A stretch of 64,000 bases of DNA, from assembly GCA_017303875.1 (NCBI GenBank), contig JAFLBP010000003.1, positions 182,773 through 246,772 on the forward strand, in the 5' to 3' direction. Positions within the stretch are counted from its first letter, which is position 1; each line of letters begins with the position of its first letter. This document shows positions 8,007-16,218 of this stretch, one piece after another. Position numbers and translations under genes: made by a program. The notes under the pieces were generated by a model. That model was not told where the DNA came from and did no database searches. It saw only the letters and a list, made by a program, of their open reading frames with translations. Source of the stretch: Chitinophagales bacterium. Its GTDB lineage: Bacteria > Bacteroidota > Bacteroidia > Chitinophagales > Saprospiraceae.

Positions 8007-8456
8007 TCAATCCCGAACGCGGTGGTAGCGGTATTCTTTATCCGGCGCTTCGAGATAGGTAAAATACAGGGAATCATTGGTGCATGTAGTCACTAAATGA
8101 CAACGGGTAGCCGAGGCAGAGCGCGCCTCAAAACACCAGCCGCGTTCCAGTTCCAGCGTATCGGCGTCGTAGATGCAGGCGCCCTCTCGACAATCCGTAT
8201 TCGCCGTAATCTCTGCTTCGGATTCCGGCTGCCCGTTGCGGAAAACGGTCAGCGTCGAGCTGCCAAAACTCAGCATCAGCGCAGCATCTTCATCACTTAC
8301 CCATTTGCCCTCCAGCGCATCGAGCAGTTCCGCACCATCAACATTTACTACTTCAGGGGCGGCACTCGTCGTTGTCTTATCCGACGAACACTTATCACAG
8401 GCTTGCCCAAACAGCATCAGCGCCAACAGCGCAATAAGGGGTAGATTTTTTCGCAT
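8007..8456 (-). CDS. Small secreted lipoprotein-like protein
   Basis: I place the start at 8456 (MRKNLPLIALLALMLFGQAC), because upstream codons read through the low-complexity repeat at 8531-8651. The product is 149 residues: a hydrophobic leader ending at a Cys (GQAC, an imperfect lipobox), a low-complexity KTTTSAAPE linker, and a compact C-terminal domain with four further Cys residues (DCREGACIYD, GWCFEA, RCHLVTTC). It may be a lipocalin-like or disulfide-bonded envelope protein. No family recognised. Confidence 0.55.
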   Translation of the reverse strand: MRKNLPLIALLALMLFGQACDKCSSDKTTTSAAPEVVNVDGAELLDALEGKWVSDEDAALMLSFGSSTLTVFRNGQPESEAEITANTDCREGACIYDADTLELERGWCFEARSASATRCHLVTTCTNDSLYFTYLEAPDKEYRYHRVRD

Positions 8457-8530
8457 AGGATTTAAAAGGGATTGTTGAAACACACAAAACCAATCGAGAG
8501 TTTTCAGCGAACAAGAAACGTGCCGTTTCT

Positions 8531-8651
8531 GAGTGTTTAAGGGTTTTTGTGTTTTTGTGTTTTTGTGTTTTAGTAGATTAAGACTGTAAAGGCAACCCCA
8601 TCCTCCCAAACCTCTAAAACACTAAACCTCTAAAACACTAAAACACTCAAA
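8531..8651. repeat. Inverted repeat of iterated GTTTTTGT / AACACTAA words
   Basis: 8531-8575 repeats GTTTTTGT-like words three to four times. 8610-8650 carries the inverse pattern (CTCTAAAACACTAAA repeated, ending ACACTC), so GAGTGTTT pairs with AACACTC at the outer ends. It separates two small secreted-protein genes on the minus strand. The copies are imperfect, so any RNA hairpin would be loose. Confidence 0.6.
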
Positions 8652-8654
8652 TCC

Positions 8655-9200
8655 TTACTCCATCCGTCTCGCTTCCCAGCCATAGAGCGTTTTTTCCGCC
8701 ACTTCGGTGTATACTTTAAGACTGTTGCCTTGTTGCTCCGCTATTTTAAGGGCAAATGTGATTTCTTTTTTATTGCTGTATTGCAGGACTTTTCGGTCTT
8801 CGGAAATACTGAAATTCATACGATTGGACGTGCAATAAGGCAATTGATCGCTGCTGTAAATGGTCAGTGTGCCCGGCGCCTTGGCCGGATCGTACTGCAA
8901 CATCATAGAAGCTGTGGAATAACCTGATTTTACAATCAACTTGGTAATGCCGGCAGGTATTTGCAAAAAACGCAGATCCGGATTTTGCGCGTCGGGGTAA
9001 AAAATCAGGCTTTCCGGGAAGCTTTGGTTGCACCAGCTCTCCGGATCACGCATGTCGACAGTAGGCGTTCCGGTGCTGAAAGCAAAGCCTTCAGCCGGAA
9101 TCGTGGTAGCTGTTGTGGCGGCAGACTGACCTGCCGAAGCATCAGAATTACAGCCGAAAGCCATCAATAAAGCACAAAAAAGCAGCGCAAATTGCTTCAT
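8655..9200 (-). CDS. Lipoprotein of unknown function
   Basis: The 181-residue product starts MKQFALLFCALLMAFGCNS, a good lipoprotein signal (lipobox AFGC, Cys17), followed by a Ser/Thr/Ala-rich linker and a beta-rich domain (LIVKSGYSTASMMLQY, GTLTIYSSDQLPY). It starts 11 nt after the stop of the TonB-dependent receptor on the same strand, so the two are probably one transcript and this may be an accessory outer-membrane lipoprotein. No family recognised. Confidence 0.65.
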   Translation of the reverse strand: MKQFALLFCALLMAFGCNSDASAGQSAATTATTIPAEGFAFSTGTPTVDMRDPESWCNQSFPESLIFYPDAQNPDLRFLQIPAGITKLIVKSGYSTASMMLQYDPAKAPGTLTIYSSDQLPYCTSNRMNFSISEDRKVLQYSNKKEITFALKIAEQQGNSLKVYTEVAEKTLYGWEARRME

Positions 9201-9211
9201 ACAAAGGATTT

Positions 9212-11809
9212 TTAGAATTCCCCGCCGTCTTCTTCGCGGGTATTTTTCCGACGGAACAAGGATACGTCAAATTTACCAAAACGATAGGAAAAATTCAGAC
9301 GCGCCAGTTGCGGATCCCTGCGGCGCCAGCTGTCCTGTATAAAAGCGAAAGACTCGGCATGCGAACCTTGTCGGCGCGAACGGAAAATATCCTGCACATT
9401 CAGCGTTATGGTCGCTTTTTTCTTCCAAATGTCTTTGCGTAGCGAAAAATCTACAAACCACACCGGAATGGAGTAGCCCTGCGCAGTATTGGAAGTGCCG
9501 CCGCCCCAGCCACCACCACCGCGTCCGCCGCCGCCGCCGGCAGAAAAGGCCGTCCGGCTTTGGTAGGAGCCGGAAAACTGCACGGTAAAGGCTTGTGGTA
9601 AACGCAAACTCAGGTTTTCCTTGATAAACCACGAAAACTGCTCCACTTTCAGGCTGCTTTCCACGTTGGAAGCATCCACAATAGAATTATAAACATTGAG
9701 GTTGCTGTTCAGCTCTACAATTTTCAGAAAAGTATTGCGCAAGGTAAATTCAGCACCATAAGCAATACTGGAATTGGCATTTTCAAAAGAAGAGACAATC
9801 ACATCACGCCCAAGTTCGGGAATGTACTCCGAATATTGATAGTTGGTAATCAGGTCATTGGCCTGTTTGTAATAAAGCGTGGCCAGCAAATTATTGCCTT
9901 TACTGAAAACATTCTGATAAGAAAGCTCCAGCGAATTGGTAAACTCCGGCAGCAAACCCGGGTTGCCGCGCGAAAGCGACAGCGAATCCGAAAAATCGGG
10001 AAAAGGAATCAGGTTCCAGAAACTCGGCCTGTTGATCCGGCGACTGTAATTCAACTGGATATTGTCCTCTTCATTGAGTTTGTAATTCAGAAAAACGCTG
10101 GGAAAAAGACTGAGCGGATACGAATTTGTAAAAGTTGAATCGGTGTCCAGCAAGGTGCCGCTGTAACGCGAACTTTCGGCGCGAAGCCCCGTCTGGAAAC
10201 CAAACTTTTTGAAGGCATGCGCGTAGTTGACATAAGCAGCATACACCTGATCGTCGAAGGCATAACGATCGGCAAAATTGCGCACGCGCACATACACATT
10301 TTCCACATAATCAAACTGATACGCAGCATTTTCACTTTCATACTGACGCAAAGCGGCGCGCGCGCCAAATTCCATCTTTTCGCCCGCACGCAGGGGATTT
10401 ACAAAATCTGTCTGGATGGTTGTAAAATCATTCCTGCCACTACCATCCTGGCGTTGCAGGGCTTCAGCAAGCAGCGAATTGGGAAAAACAGTATTAAAAT
10501 TACCCTTGCTGCTTGATTTGGCAGCATTGTAGTTGACATCGGCCGTCCATTCCTTACCCTCTTTGGGAAAAAGATGTTTATAAAGCACCTGCCCGCTGTA
10601 ATTTTTAAAAATCCGGTCGGTATTGGCGGTTCGGATGGCCTCACCTGTGGCAATGCGGCCGCTGAACAGGGTGTCGGTCAGGATGTCCTGCACATCTTCA
10701 TTGCCCCGGTCGCCACGTGTCAGATTCCCGGAAAAAGTAAGGGTATTGCGGTTATTGATAAACCAGTCGAACCCTGCGCGACCGTTGGCAAAATAGCCGT
10801 CATTGACGGATCTTGTATTTTGCAACACATCGGTTGTCGGGAAACCGAGCAAATTCTGGCGTTCAGTAACACCATTGCTGATGGAGCGGCGCTGGTTGAG
10901 TCGTCCGCCGATAAAGGCGTTGATTTTGCCGTCGCGCACATTCAGGTCGCCGCCCACATTGATGCGGCCGCGCATATCCACCCCGGCATTGATGTTGCCA
11001 TTGTAGCCCACACGGCGGTCTTTTTTCAATACCACATTTACAATACCCGCATTACCGCCGGAGGCATCGTATTTGGCGGAGGGATTGGTAATGACTTCAA
11101 TACTTTCAATGGCATCGGCCGGAATCTGATCGAGGGTCAGCTGCGTGGGGCGTCCGTCGACAAAAAGCTGTGGCGCAGCATTGCGCAGCGTAACATTTCC
11201 GTCGATATCCACCTGTACACTGGGTACATTGCGCATGGCATCTTCGGCGGTGCCGCCGGCTGCCACGCCGTCCTTATCTACCCGATACACCTTTTTATCT
11301 AATGCGAGGGTAACTTTATTGGCTTCGGCATTGATGGTCACCTCCTTCAGCACTTCCTGCGAAACACTGAGTCGGATATTGCCGAGGTCTTTGTCGAAGG
11401 CTGCTGCATTGCGCCCGCCGCCTGGTTTTCCAAAGCTGACCTTTTGCTCCAGCGTATTGTAGCCGATACAGATGATTTTCAGGGTAAATTCGCCCATAAC
11501 CGGCAGATTTTCTATGGAAAACTCCCCGTTTTCGCCGGTCAGTTGTCCGCCAACGATCGCCGGAACCATTTTTTTATTCACCGTGTCGCGGCGCATGGCA
11601 AGCAATTGTACCGAAGCGTAAGCCACCGGTTTGCCGGTCGCATCATCGAGGAGTTTGCCGTAAAAACGGCCGCTGATGCTGGCGCCGGCAGCGCCGTTTT
11701 GTCCGCCAGGTCGACCGCCGCCCGGGTATTGGGCAAAGAGCTGGAGGCTTTGAACAAGCATCAACAACAGGGGAAGGGCAATGCGCAGGCGTAAACCAAA
11801 AGGTGTCAT
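9212..11809 (-). CDS. TonB-dependent receptor-type outer membrane protein
   Basis: 865 residues with a signal peptide (LPLLLMLVQSLQLFAQ), then a Gly-rich stretch, a carboxypeptidase-regulatory-like domain (SGRFYGKLLDDATGKPVAYASVQ), a plug domain (VTINAEANKV, NVPSVQVDIDGNVTLR) and a C-terminal barrel resembling OMP_b-brl_3. It should lie in the outer membrane and import or bind an unknown ligand using TonB energy. A second Gly-rich stretch (around residues 765-785, SAGGGGGRGGGGWGGG) probably lies in a surface loop. It heads a unit with the small lipoprotein 11 nt downstream. No SusD-like partner is present. Confidence 0.85.
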   Translation of the reverse strand: MTPFGLRLRIALPLLLMLVQSLQLFAQYPGGGRPGGQNGAAGASISGRFYGKLLDDATGKPVAYASVQLLAMRRDTVNKKMVPAIVGGQLTGENGEFSIENLPVMGEFTLKIICIGYNTLEQKVSFGKPGGGRNAAAFDKDLGNIRLSVSQEVLKEVTINAEANKVTLALDKKVYRVDKDGVAAGGTAEDAMRNVPSVQVDIDGNVTLRNAAPQLFVDGRPTQLTLDQIPADAIESIEVITNPSAKYDASGGNAGIVNVVLKKDRRVGYNGNINAGVDMRGRINVGGDLNVRDGKINAFIGGRLNQRRSISNGVTERQNLLGFPTTDVLQNTRSVNDGYFANGRAGFDWFINNRNTLTFSGNLTRGDRGNEDVQDILTDTLFSGRIATGEAIRTANTDRIFKNYSGQVLYKHLFPKEGKEWTADVNYNAAKSSSKGNFNTVFPNSLLAEALQRQDGSGRNDFTTIQTDFVNPLRAGEKMEFGARAALRQYESENAAYQFDYVENVYVRVRNFADRYAFDDQVYAAYVNYAHAFKKFGFQTGLRAESSRYSGTLLDTDSTFTNSYPLSLFPSVFLNYKLNEEDNIQLNYSRRINRPSFWNLIPFPDFSDSLSLSRGNPGLLPEFTNSLELSYQNVFSKGNNLLATLYYKQANDLITNYQYSEYIPELGRDVIVSSFENANSSIAYGAEFTLRNTFLKIVELNSNLNVYNSIVDASNVESSLKVEQFSWFIKENLSLRLPQAFTVQFSGSYQSRTAFSAGGGGGRGGGGWGGGTSNTAQGYSIPVWFVDFSLRKDIWKKKATITLNVQDIFRSRRQGSHAESFAFIQDSWRRRDPQLARLNFSYRFGKFDVSLFRRKNTREEDGGEF

Positions 11810-11880
11810 AAACGGACTTTAGAAAGTGTAACAGGCGGAATAAGCGCTTGTTGTTCCGGAACCTTTCCGGAAGCGGGAGC

Positions 11881-11917
11881 AAAACGAAAGCGCAACCCGA
11901 CAAGTTTCAGGCTGCGC
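11881..11917 (-). terminator. Intrinsic terminator after aspartokinase
   Basis: On the minus strand, GCGCAGCC and GGGTTGCGC (11917-11910 and 11898-11890) pair around an 11-base loop and are followed by TTTCGTTTT. It lies about 45 nt beyond the aspartokinase stop. Confidence 0.55.
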
Positions 11918-11959
11918 TCGCGTTTTCGACCGTTGGGGGTAAATATTCGACTGTTCGGA

Positions 11960-13246
11960 TCAGTTTTCCCGGCGCTGAATTGGCGGAATGCTGCGCATCA
12001 CGAGTTGCATGGTTTCGCGGATGCGTTCTTCATACAGTACGATCTTGCCTTTTTTAAGGTTCTCCAGCGTTTCGGGTGTAAAATGGCGTATGGTCATCAA
12101 CTCTAATCCATCTTCGCGTTTCACCTTGAACTCGTCGGAAATTTCGCGGATGAAGCGCTCTACGCGGTCGGAAACCGTAGGTACGCAAATGGAAAAGCTG
12201 ATGGCCGTATTCTGCATCATATTGACAAACAGGCGCAGATCGGCGAGTTTGTTAAACAGGCGCGCCATGTGGTGTTCGGCCACAAAAGAATAATCAAGTG
12301 TACTGATATGGAGCAGCGACTGGTTTTTTTCCACCATTACAATGGGCGGATAGGTTTCTTCGCTGTCGCTGCTGATTTCCGTACCTGCGCCGTCGGGGTC
12401 GATAAAAGACTTGACGAAGAGCGGGATGTTTTTGTTTTGCAGGGGTTTGATGGTTTTGGGGTGAATGACCGAAGCACCGTAGTAGGTCATTTCAATGGCT
12501 TCGCGATAGGAAAGACGGTCGAGTTTGATGACATTTTCAAACAAACGCGGGTCGGCGTTCAAAACCCCGGGAACATCTTTCCAGATAAACATGCCTTCAG
12601 CATCGAGGCAGTAGGAGAAAATAGCGGCAGAGTAGTCGGAACCCTCACGGCCGAGCGTGGTGGTGAAATTTTCGGACGTAGAGCCGATAAAGCCCTGCGT
12701 AAGTACAAAACCGCCGGCAGCGAGCAGAGGCCCTACTTCGCGCTGGGCATTGGCCTTGGTTTTTTCCCAAATGACCCAGCCCTCGCGGTAGGTATTGTCG
12801 GTAGCCACCACATCGCGGGCATCCAGCCAGTGGGTTTGCAGGCCGACTTTATTCAGGTAGGCGCTTACAATTTTAGAAGAAACCAGTTCGCCCATACAGA
12901 CGATCTGGTCGTACATATAATCGTAATTTTCGGCGGGATCTTCCTCAATCACCCATTCGCCTTCCACAAAAGTATCATTGACGCTGGTAAAAACCTCGTC
13001 GCCGGCGTCGAAGAGTTCGCGCATAATTTCGTAGTGGCGCTCCTTGACGGCATCGTAAAGTTCCTGGGCACGGCCATCGCTTTTTGCATGGGCCGCCACC
13101 ACTTCTTCCAGTGCATTGGTGGTTTTACCCATGGCAGACACGATAATTACCAGCTGCTCTCCTTTGAAGCGCCCCAGGATGGAAGCGACGTTTTTTATGC
13201 CTGCGGCATCTTTGATACTTGCGCCGCCGAATTTGAATACTTTCAC
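11960..13246 (-). CDS. lysC: Aspartate kinase
   Basis: The 428-residue protein has the aspartokinase N-terminus KFGGASI (5-11), the IIVSAMGKTTN loop, and the REGSDYSAAI motif of the kinase domain near residue 210. A C-terminal part of about 130 residues is consistent with ACT domains. It phosphorylates L-aspartate in the first step toward lysine, threonine and methionine. It is monofunctional: no homoserine dehydrogenase is fused. A TATCTTTG -7 element lies at 13292-13285 on this strand, giving a leader of roughly 35 nt. The lysine-branch gene lysA is in the window but 15 kb away. Confidence 0.9.
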   Translation of the reverse strand: MKVFKFGGASIKDAAGIKNVASILGRFKGEQLVIIVSAMGKTTNALEEVVAAHAKSDGRAQELYDAVKERHYEIMRELFDAGDEVFTSVNDTFVEGEWVIEEDPAENYDYMYDQIVCMGELVSSKIVSAYLNKVGLQTHWLDARDVVATDNTYREGWVIWEKTKANAQREVGPLLAAGGFVLTQGFIGSTSENFTTTLGREGSDYSAAIFSYCLDAEGMFIWKDVPGVLNADPRLFENVIKLDRLSYREAIEMTYYGASVIHPKTIKPLQNKNIPLFVKSFIDPDGAGTEISSDSEETYPPIVMVEKNQSLLHISTLDYSFVAEHHMARLFNKLADLRLFVNMMQNTAISFSICVPTVSDRVERFIREISDEFKVKREDGLELMTIRHFTPETLENLKKGKIVLYEERIRETMQLVMRSIPPIQRREN

Positions 13247-13299
13247 GGATGTAGTGATTTTGTGTGTTCAAAAAAAATCGGGCGCAAAGATAAGGCAAA

Positions 13300-14022
13300 T
13301 TATTCCACCACGGGCGGTGCGGTGTTGGCCATTGTAATAATCTCCGGGTTGAGGATGTCGCTCTCAATCAGGCCGTCGCGCATGCGCACGATGCGGTGGG
13401 CGTGCTGGGCAATATCCTGTTCGTGGGTAACCAGAATAACGGTATTACCGGCCTTATGAATTTGCTCAAACAAGCCCATAATCTCGTAGGAGGTTTTGGT
13501 ATCGAGGTTACCCGTCGGTTCGTCGGCGAGAATAATGGCCGGGTCATTTACCAGGGCGCGGGCAACGGCTACGCGCTGGCGCTGGCCACCCGACAATTCA
13601 TTGGGTTTGTGATTGACACGGTCGCCGAGGCCGACGGACTCCAGTACTTCACGCGCTTTTTTGAGGCGATCGGCTTTACTTACGCCGGAATAAACCAAGG
13701 GCAGGGCCACATTTTCCAGGGCGGAAAGTCGGGGAAGCAGGTTAAAAGTCTGGAAAACGAAGCCGATTTCCTTGTTGCGCACGGCAGCAAGGCGGCTGTC
13801 GTCCATGGTGCTGACCTCCGTACCGTTCAGCCAATACACGCCGCGTGTGGGAGAGTCGAGGCAACCCAGTAGATTCATAAGGGTGGATTTGCCGCTACCC
13901 GAAGGCCCCATCAGGGCCACGTATTCGTTTTTGGCGATGTTGAGGCTGACATCTTTGAGGGCTTCCACTTTTTCGGCGCCCATGATGTAGGTGCGGTTAA
14001 GATTTTGGATCTTGATCAGCAT
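13300..14022 (-). CDS. ABC transporter ATP-binding protein, MacB/LolD type
   Basis: 240 residues with Walker [10 protein letters not shown] (39-47), the Q-loop VFQTFNLLP, the signature [10 protein letters not shown], Walker [14 protein letters not shown] and the switch VTHEQ. The DEPTGNLD sequence and short length are typical of the MacB/LolD/FtsE group, which powers mechanotransmission or lipoprotein-release permeases. No permease gene is adjacent, so the partner is encoded elsewhere. The start lies 8 nt after the gatC stop, so both probably share the gatC promoter. Confidence 0.88.
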   Translation of the reverse strand: MLIKIQNLNRTYIMGAEKVEALKDVSLNIAKNEYVALMGPSGSGKSTLMNLLGCLDSPTRGVYWLNGTEVSTMDDSRLAAVRNKEIGFVFQTFNLLPRLSALENVALPLVYSGVSKADRLKKAREVLESVGLGDRVNHKPNELSGGQRQRVAVARALVNDPAIILADEPTGNLDTKTSYEIMGLFEQIHKAGNTVILVTHEQDIAQHAHRIVRMRDGLIESDILNPEIITMANTAPPVVE

Positions 14023-14030
14023 AGCTAAGT

Positions 14031-14315
14031 TTATTTCACTTTAGGCGTTCTGAAGAACTGCCCGTCCTGACGGGGAGCATTGCGCAGGGCCGCTTCGCGC
14101 GGCAGTTGTCCGCTTACCACATCTTCGGCCAAATGTTCGCCTGGTTCATTCAGGTAAACCAAAGGTTCAACGCCGGTGGTATCAAGGCTGCGCAATTGCT
14201 CTACCATTTGCAAAATGTTGTTCAGGTCGGCGCCGAGCTTGTCGTGTTCGGCCTCGCTGAGCTGCAAACGGGCGAGTTTTTCAAGTCCCGAAATAAGGTC
14301 ATTCTTGTTTTCCAT
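14031..14315 (-). CDS. gatC: Asp-tRNA(Asn)/Glu-tRNA(Gln) amidotransferase subunit C
   Basis: I take the ATG at 14315, giving 94 residues beginning [20 protein letters not shown], which matches GatC length; upstream codons are a leader. Family features are ARLQLSEAE near the N-terminus, the middle QMVEQL, and the C-terminal [17 protein letters not shown] (usually LRxDxVxxxxxxxxxLxNAP). GatC stabilises the GatAB complex that converts misacylated Glu-tRNA(Gln) or Asp-tRNA(Asn). gatA and gatB are not in the window. A strong promoter lies at 14480-14450 on this strand, giving a leader of about 130 nt. Confidence 0.85.
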   Translation of the reverse strand: MENKNDLISGLEKLARLQLSEAEHDKLGADLNNILQMVEQLRSLDTTGVEPLVYLNEPGEHLAEDVVSGQLPREAALRNAPRQDGQFFRTPKVK

Positions 14316-14449
14316 AAAAAAAGGATAGATGACGGTGCCCGTTTTACCGTTCAACACGTCGTTTTGGTCGCTAAAATTCCAGAATGTGGATAAAAAACTG
14401 CCGCTGAATAATCGGCGGGCGCGAGGGTTGGCATACCTTCGTCCCCGCA

Positions 14450-14480
14450 CAAAGATAGATCAATGAGCGCGGAAACCAAA
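14450..14480 (-). promoter_or_regulatory. Bacteroidota-type promoter for gatC-ABC unit
   Basis: On the minus strand TTTG (14480-14477), a 19-nt spacer and TATCTTTG (14457-14450) match the Bacteroidota TTTG/TAnnTTTG consensus exactly. The upstream half lies inside the first codons of the divergent deoxynucleoside kinase gene. Confidence 0.7.
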
Positions 14481-15101
14481 ATCATCAAGCATGTCGCCAT
14501 TGCCGGGAATATCGGCGCCGGCAAAACCACCCTCACCGAAATGCTCTCGCGGCATTTTAACTGGGATGTCCATTACGAGGATACCGAAAGCAACCCCTAC
14601 CTGTCGGATTTTTACATCGACATGCGGCGCTGGTCTTTCAACCTCCAGGTATTCTTCCTGTCCAGTCGCTACCAGCAGGTCTTGCGTATCCTGCAAGGCA
14701 ACCGAACGGTAATTCAGGATCGCACCATTTACGAAGACGCCTATATCTTCGCGCCCAACCTCGCCGATATGGGCCTGATGGAACGCCGGGATTTTGAAAA
14801 CTATCAAACCCTCTTCCAGTCCATCGTCTCGCAGGTGCAACCTCCCGATTTGCTGATTTACCTCAAAGCCAGCATCCCGACGCTCGTGGAGCATATTCAG
14901 ATGCGCGGCCGCGACTATGAAGGCAATATCAGCATCGACTACCTCAAACGCCTGAACGACCGCTACGACAACTGGATCAACGGCTACAAAGACGGGCGCC
15001 TCCTGGTGATCAATATCGACAACCTCGATTTTTCCAATAAAAAAGAAGATGCCGCACATGTGCTCGAGCTCGTACAGGCAGAGCTGCATGGACTGTTTTG
15101 A
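14463..15101 (+). CDS. Deoxynucleoside kinase
   Basis: The 212-residue protein has a P-loop GNIGAGKTT (15-23), the substrate-binding pattern RRWSFNLQVFFLSSRYQ and the DRTIYED motif (DRS-type) around residue 90, with a lid region HIQMRGRDYE. This is the deoxyadenosine/deoxyguanosine/deoxycytidine kinase family, which phosphorylates salvaged deoxynucleosides at the 5' position. The exact base specificity cannot be told. It is divergent from gatC, with the gatC promoter overlapping its 5' end. A -7-like TACCTTCG lies at 14434-14441. Confidence 0.9.
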   Translation: MSAETKIIKHVAIAGNIGAGKTTLTEMLSRHFNWDVHYEDTESNPYLSDFYIDMRRWSFNLQVFFLSSRYQQVLRILQGNRTVIQDRTIYEDAYIFAPNLADMGLMERRDFENYQTLFQSIVSQVQPPDLLIYLKASIPTLVEHIQMRGRDYEGNISIDYLKRLNDRYDNWINGYKDGRLLVINIDNLDFSNKKEDAAHVLELVQAELHGLF

Positions 15102-15134
15102 GTGCGGAGTGCGGAATGCGGAATGCGGAATGGA
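15101..15134. repeat. Iterated word GTGCGGA/ATGCGGA, single arm
   Basis: Directly after the kinase stop codon the word TGCGGA occurs four times with a 7-9 nt step. No inverse copy follows within the next 200 nt, so it appears to be a lone arm of the iterated-word class seen elsewhere in the window. Confidence 0.5.
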
Positions 15135-15162
15135 TGTTCTTTTTGATTAAATCCTGGTATAC

Positions 15163-16101
15163 ATGCTGATCCAAATCCTGATTTTTATTGCGGCGCTCAG
15201 TGTATTGCTGTTGGCTGCCCGCTTCTTTACCCAGTCCGCTGAAACAATCGGCAGTTGGCTTCGCATGTCGCCTTTTATCATCGGGGTATTCATTGTAGGT
15301 ATTGGCACCTCGCTTCCGGAATTGGTTTCTTCCATTTTGTCGGTGCGGCAGGGTTTGTCGGAAATTGTACCGGGCAACGTTATGGGCGCCAACATTTCCA
15401 ATATTCTGCTCATAACCGGCGTGGTGGCTTATCTGAATAAAATTGAATTGCGGCTCACCCGCTCGTATATATTTATTGACCTGCATTACCTCATCGGCGG
15501 CCTTCTGATTTTCACGGTTATCAGTTACGACGGGCAAATTAACTGGGCGGAAGGACTTTTTGGCATTTTTGCCTTCATCATCTATTCCTTTTATTTATTA
15601 AAAGAAGGCGACAAAGGCTCAGATTTGCCTGCGCAGGAGGAAAAAAACAGCAGTTTCCCGGTAAAAGCTTTCCTCATACTCCTGCTGGCCGGGGTCGGCA
15701 TTTACTTTGGCGCCGACTACACCATTTCTTCCCTCAGCGCTATTGCCGAGGCATTGGGTATTCCGCCTGCCATTATCGCCCTGACCCTGCTTTCGCTGGG
15801 CACTACCCTGCCGGAGCTGGCCGTTAATATTGCCGCGATCCGGGAGGGCAAAGCGGAAATGGCGGTTGGCAATGTGCTGGGTTCCTGTATTTTTAATGCC
15901 ATGGTAGTTCCGGGCGCCGCATCTTTTTTCGGCAGCATCCATGTTCCGCAGGCACTTATCGGATTTTCCCTGCCCTTTATGCTGGGCGCCGGCTTGTTCT
16001 TTTATCTTTTGACGCAGGACAAGAAGATTTCCCGCTGGGAAGGCATCCTGTTCATAATACTCTACGGCCTGTTTTTGATAAAAGTTGCCAACCTCGCGTA
16101 A
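15163..16101 (+). CDS. Na+/Ca2+ antiporter family protein (CaCA, YrbG-like)
   Basis: 312 residues with about ten hydrophobic segments and the two inverted alpha-repeats that define the cation/Ca2+ exchanger family. Repeat 1 has GIGTSLPELVSSI and GNVMGANISNI; repeat 2 has LGTTLPELAVNIA and GNVLGSCIFNA. The acidic residues in the two PEL motifs coordinate the exchanged ions. It lies in the inner membrane and probably exports Ca2+ or another divalent cation against Na+ or H+. An acidic/basic cytoplasmic loop (KEGDKGSDLPAQEEKN) separates the halves. Confidence 0.9.
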   Translation: MLIQILIFIAALSVLLLAARFFTQSAETIGSWLRMSPFIIGVFIVGIGTSLPELVSSILSVRQGLSEIVPGNVMGANISNILLITGVVAYLNKIELRLTRSYIFIDLHYLIGGLLIFTVISYDGQINWAEGLFGIFAFIIYSFYLLKEGDKGSDLPAQEEKNSSFPVKAFLILLLAGVGIYFGADYTISSLSAIAEALGIPPAIIALTLLSLGTTLPELAVNIAAIREGKAEMAVGNVLGSCIFNAMVVPGAASFFGSIHVPQALIGFSLPFMLGAGLFFYLLTQDKKISRWEGILFIILYGLFLIKVANLA

Positions 16102-16218
16102 CGCACCACTGGCTTAAATGCCTTGTTGGCTCAGTACAAACAGCCTTTCATACATTCTTACTGGCGCACTTCTAAAAGGCATCTTACCTTGGCAGTACAT
16201 TAAAACACCGTACTGTCT

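Noticed and set aside
12269..13459. 396-codon plus-strand ORF
   Set aside because: Antisense to aspartokinase; long only because of codon bias in the real gene.
14434..14441. Promoter for the deoxynucleoside kinase at TACCTTCG
   Set aside because: Only a variant -7 element; no TTTG lies 17-23 nt upstream, so I did not list it as a promoter.
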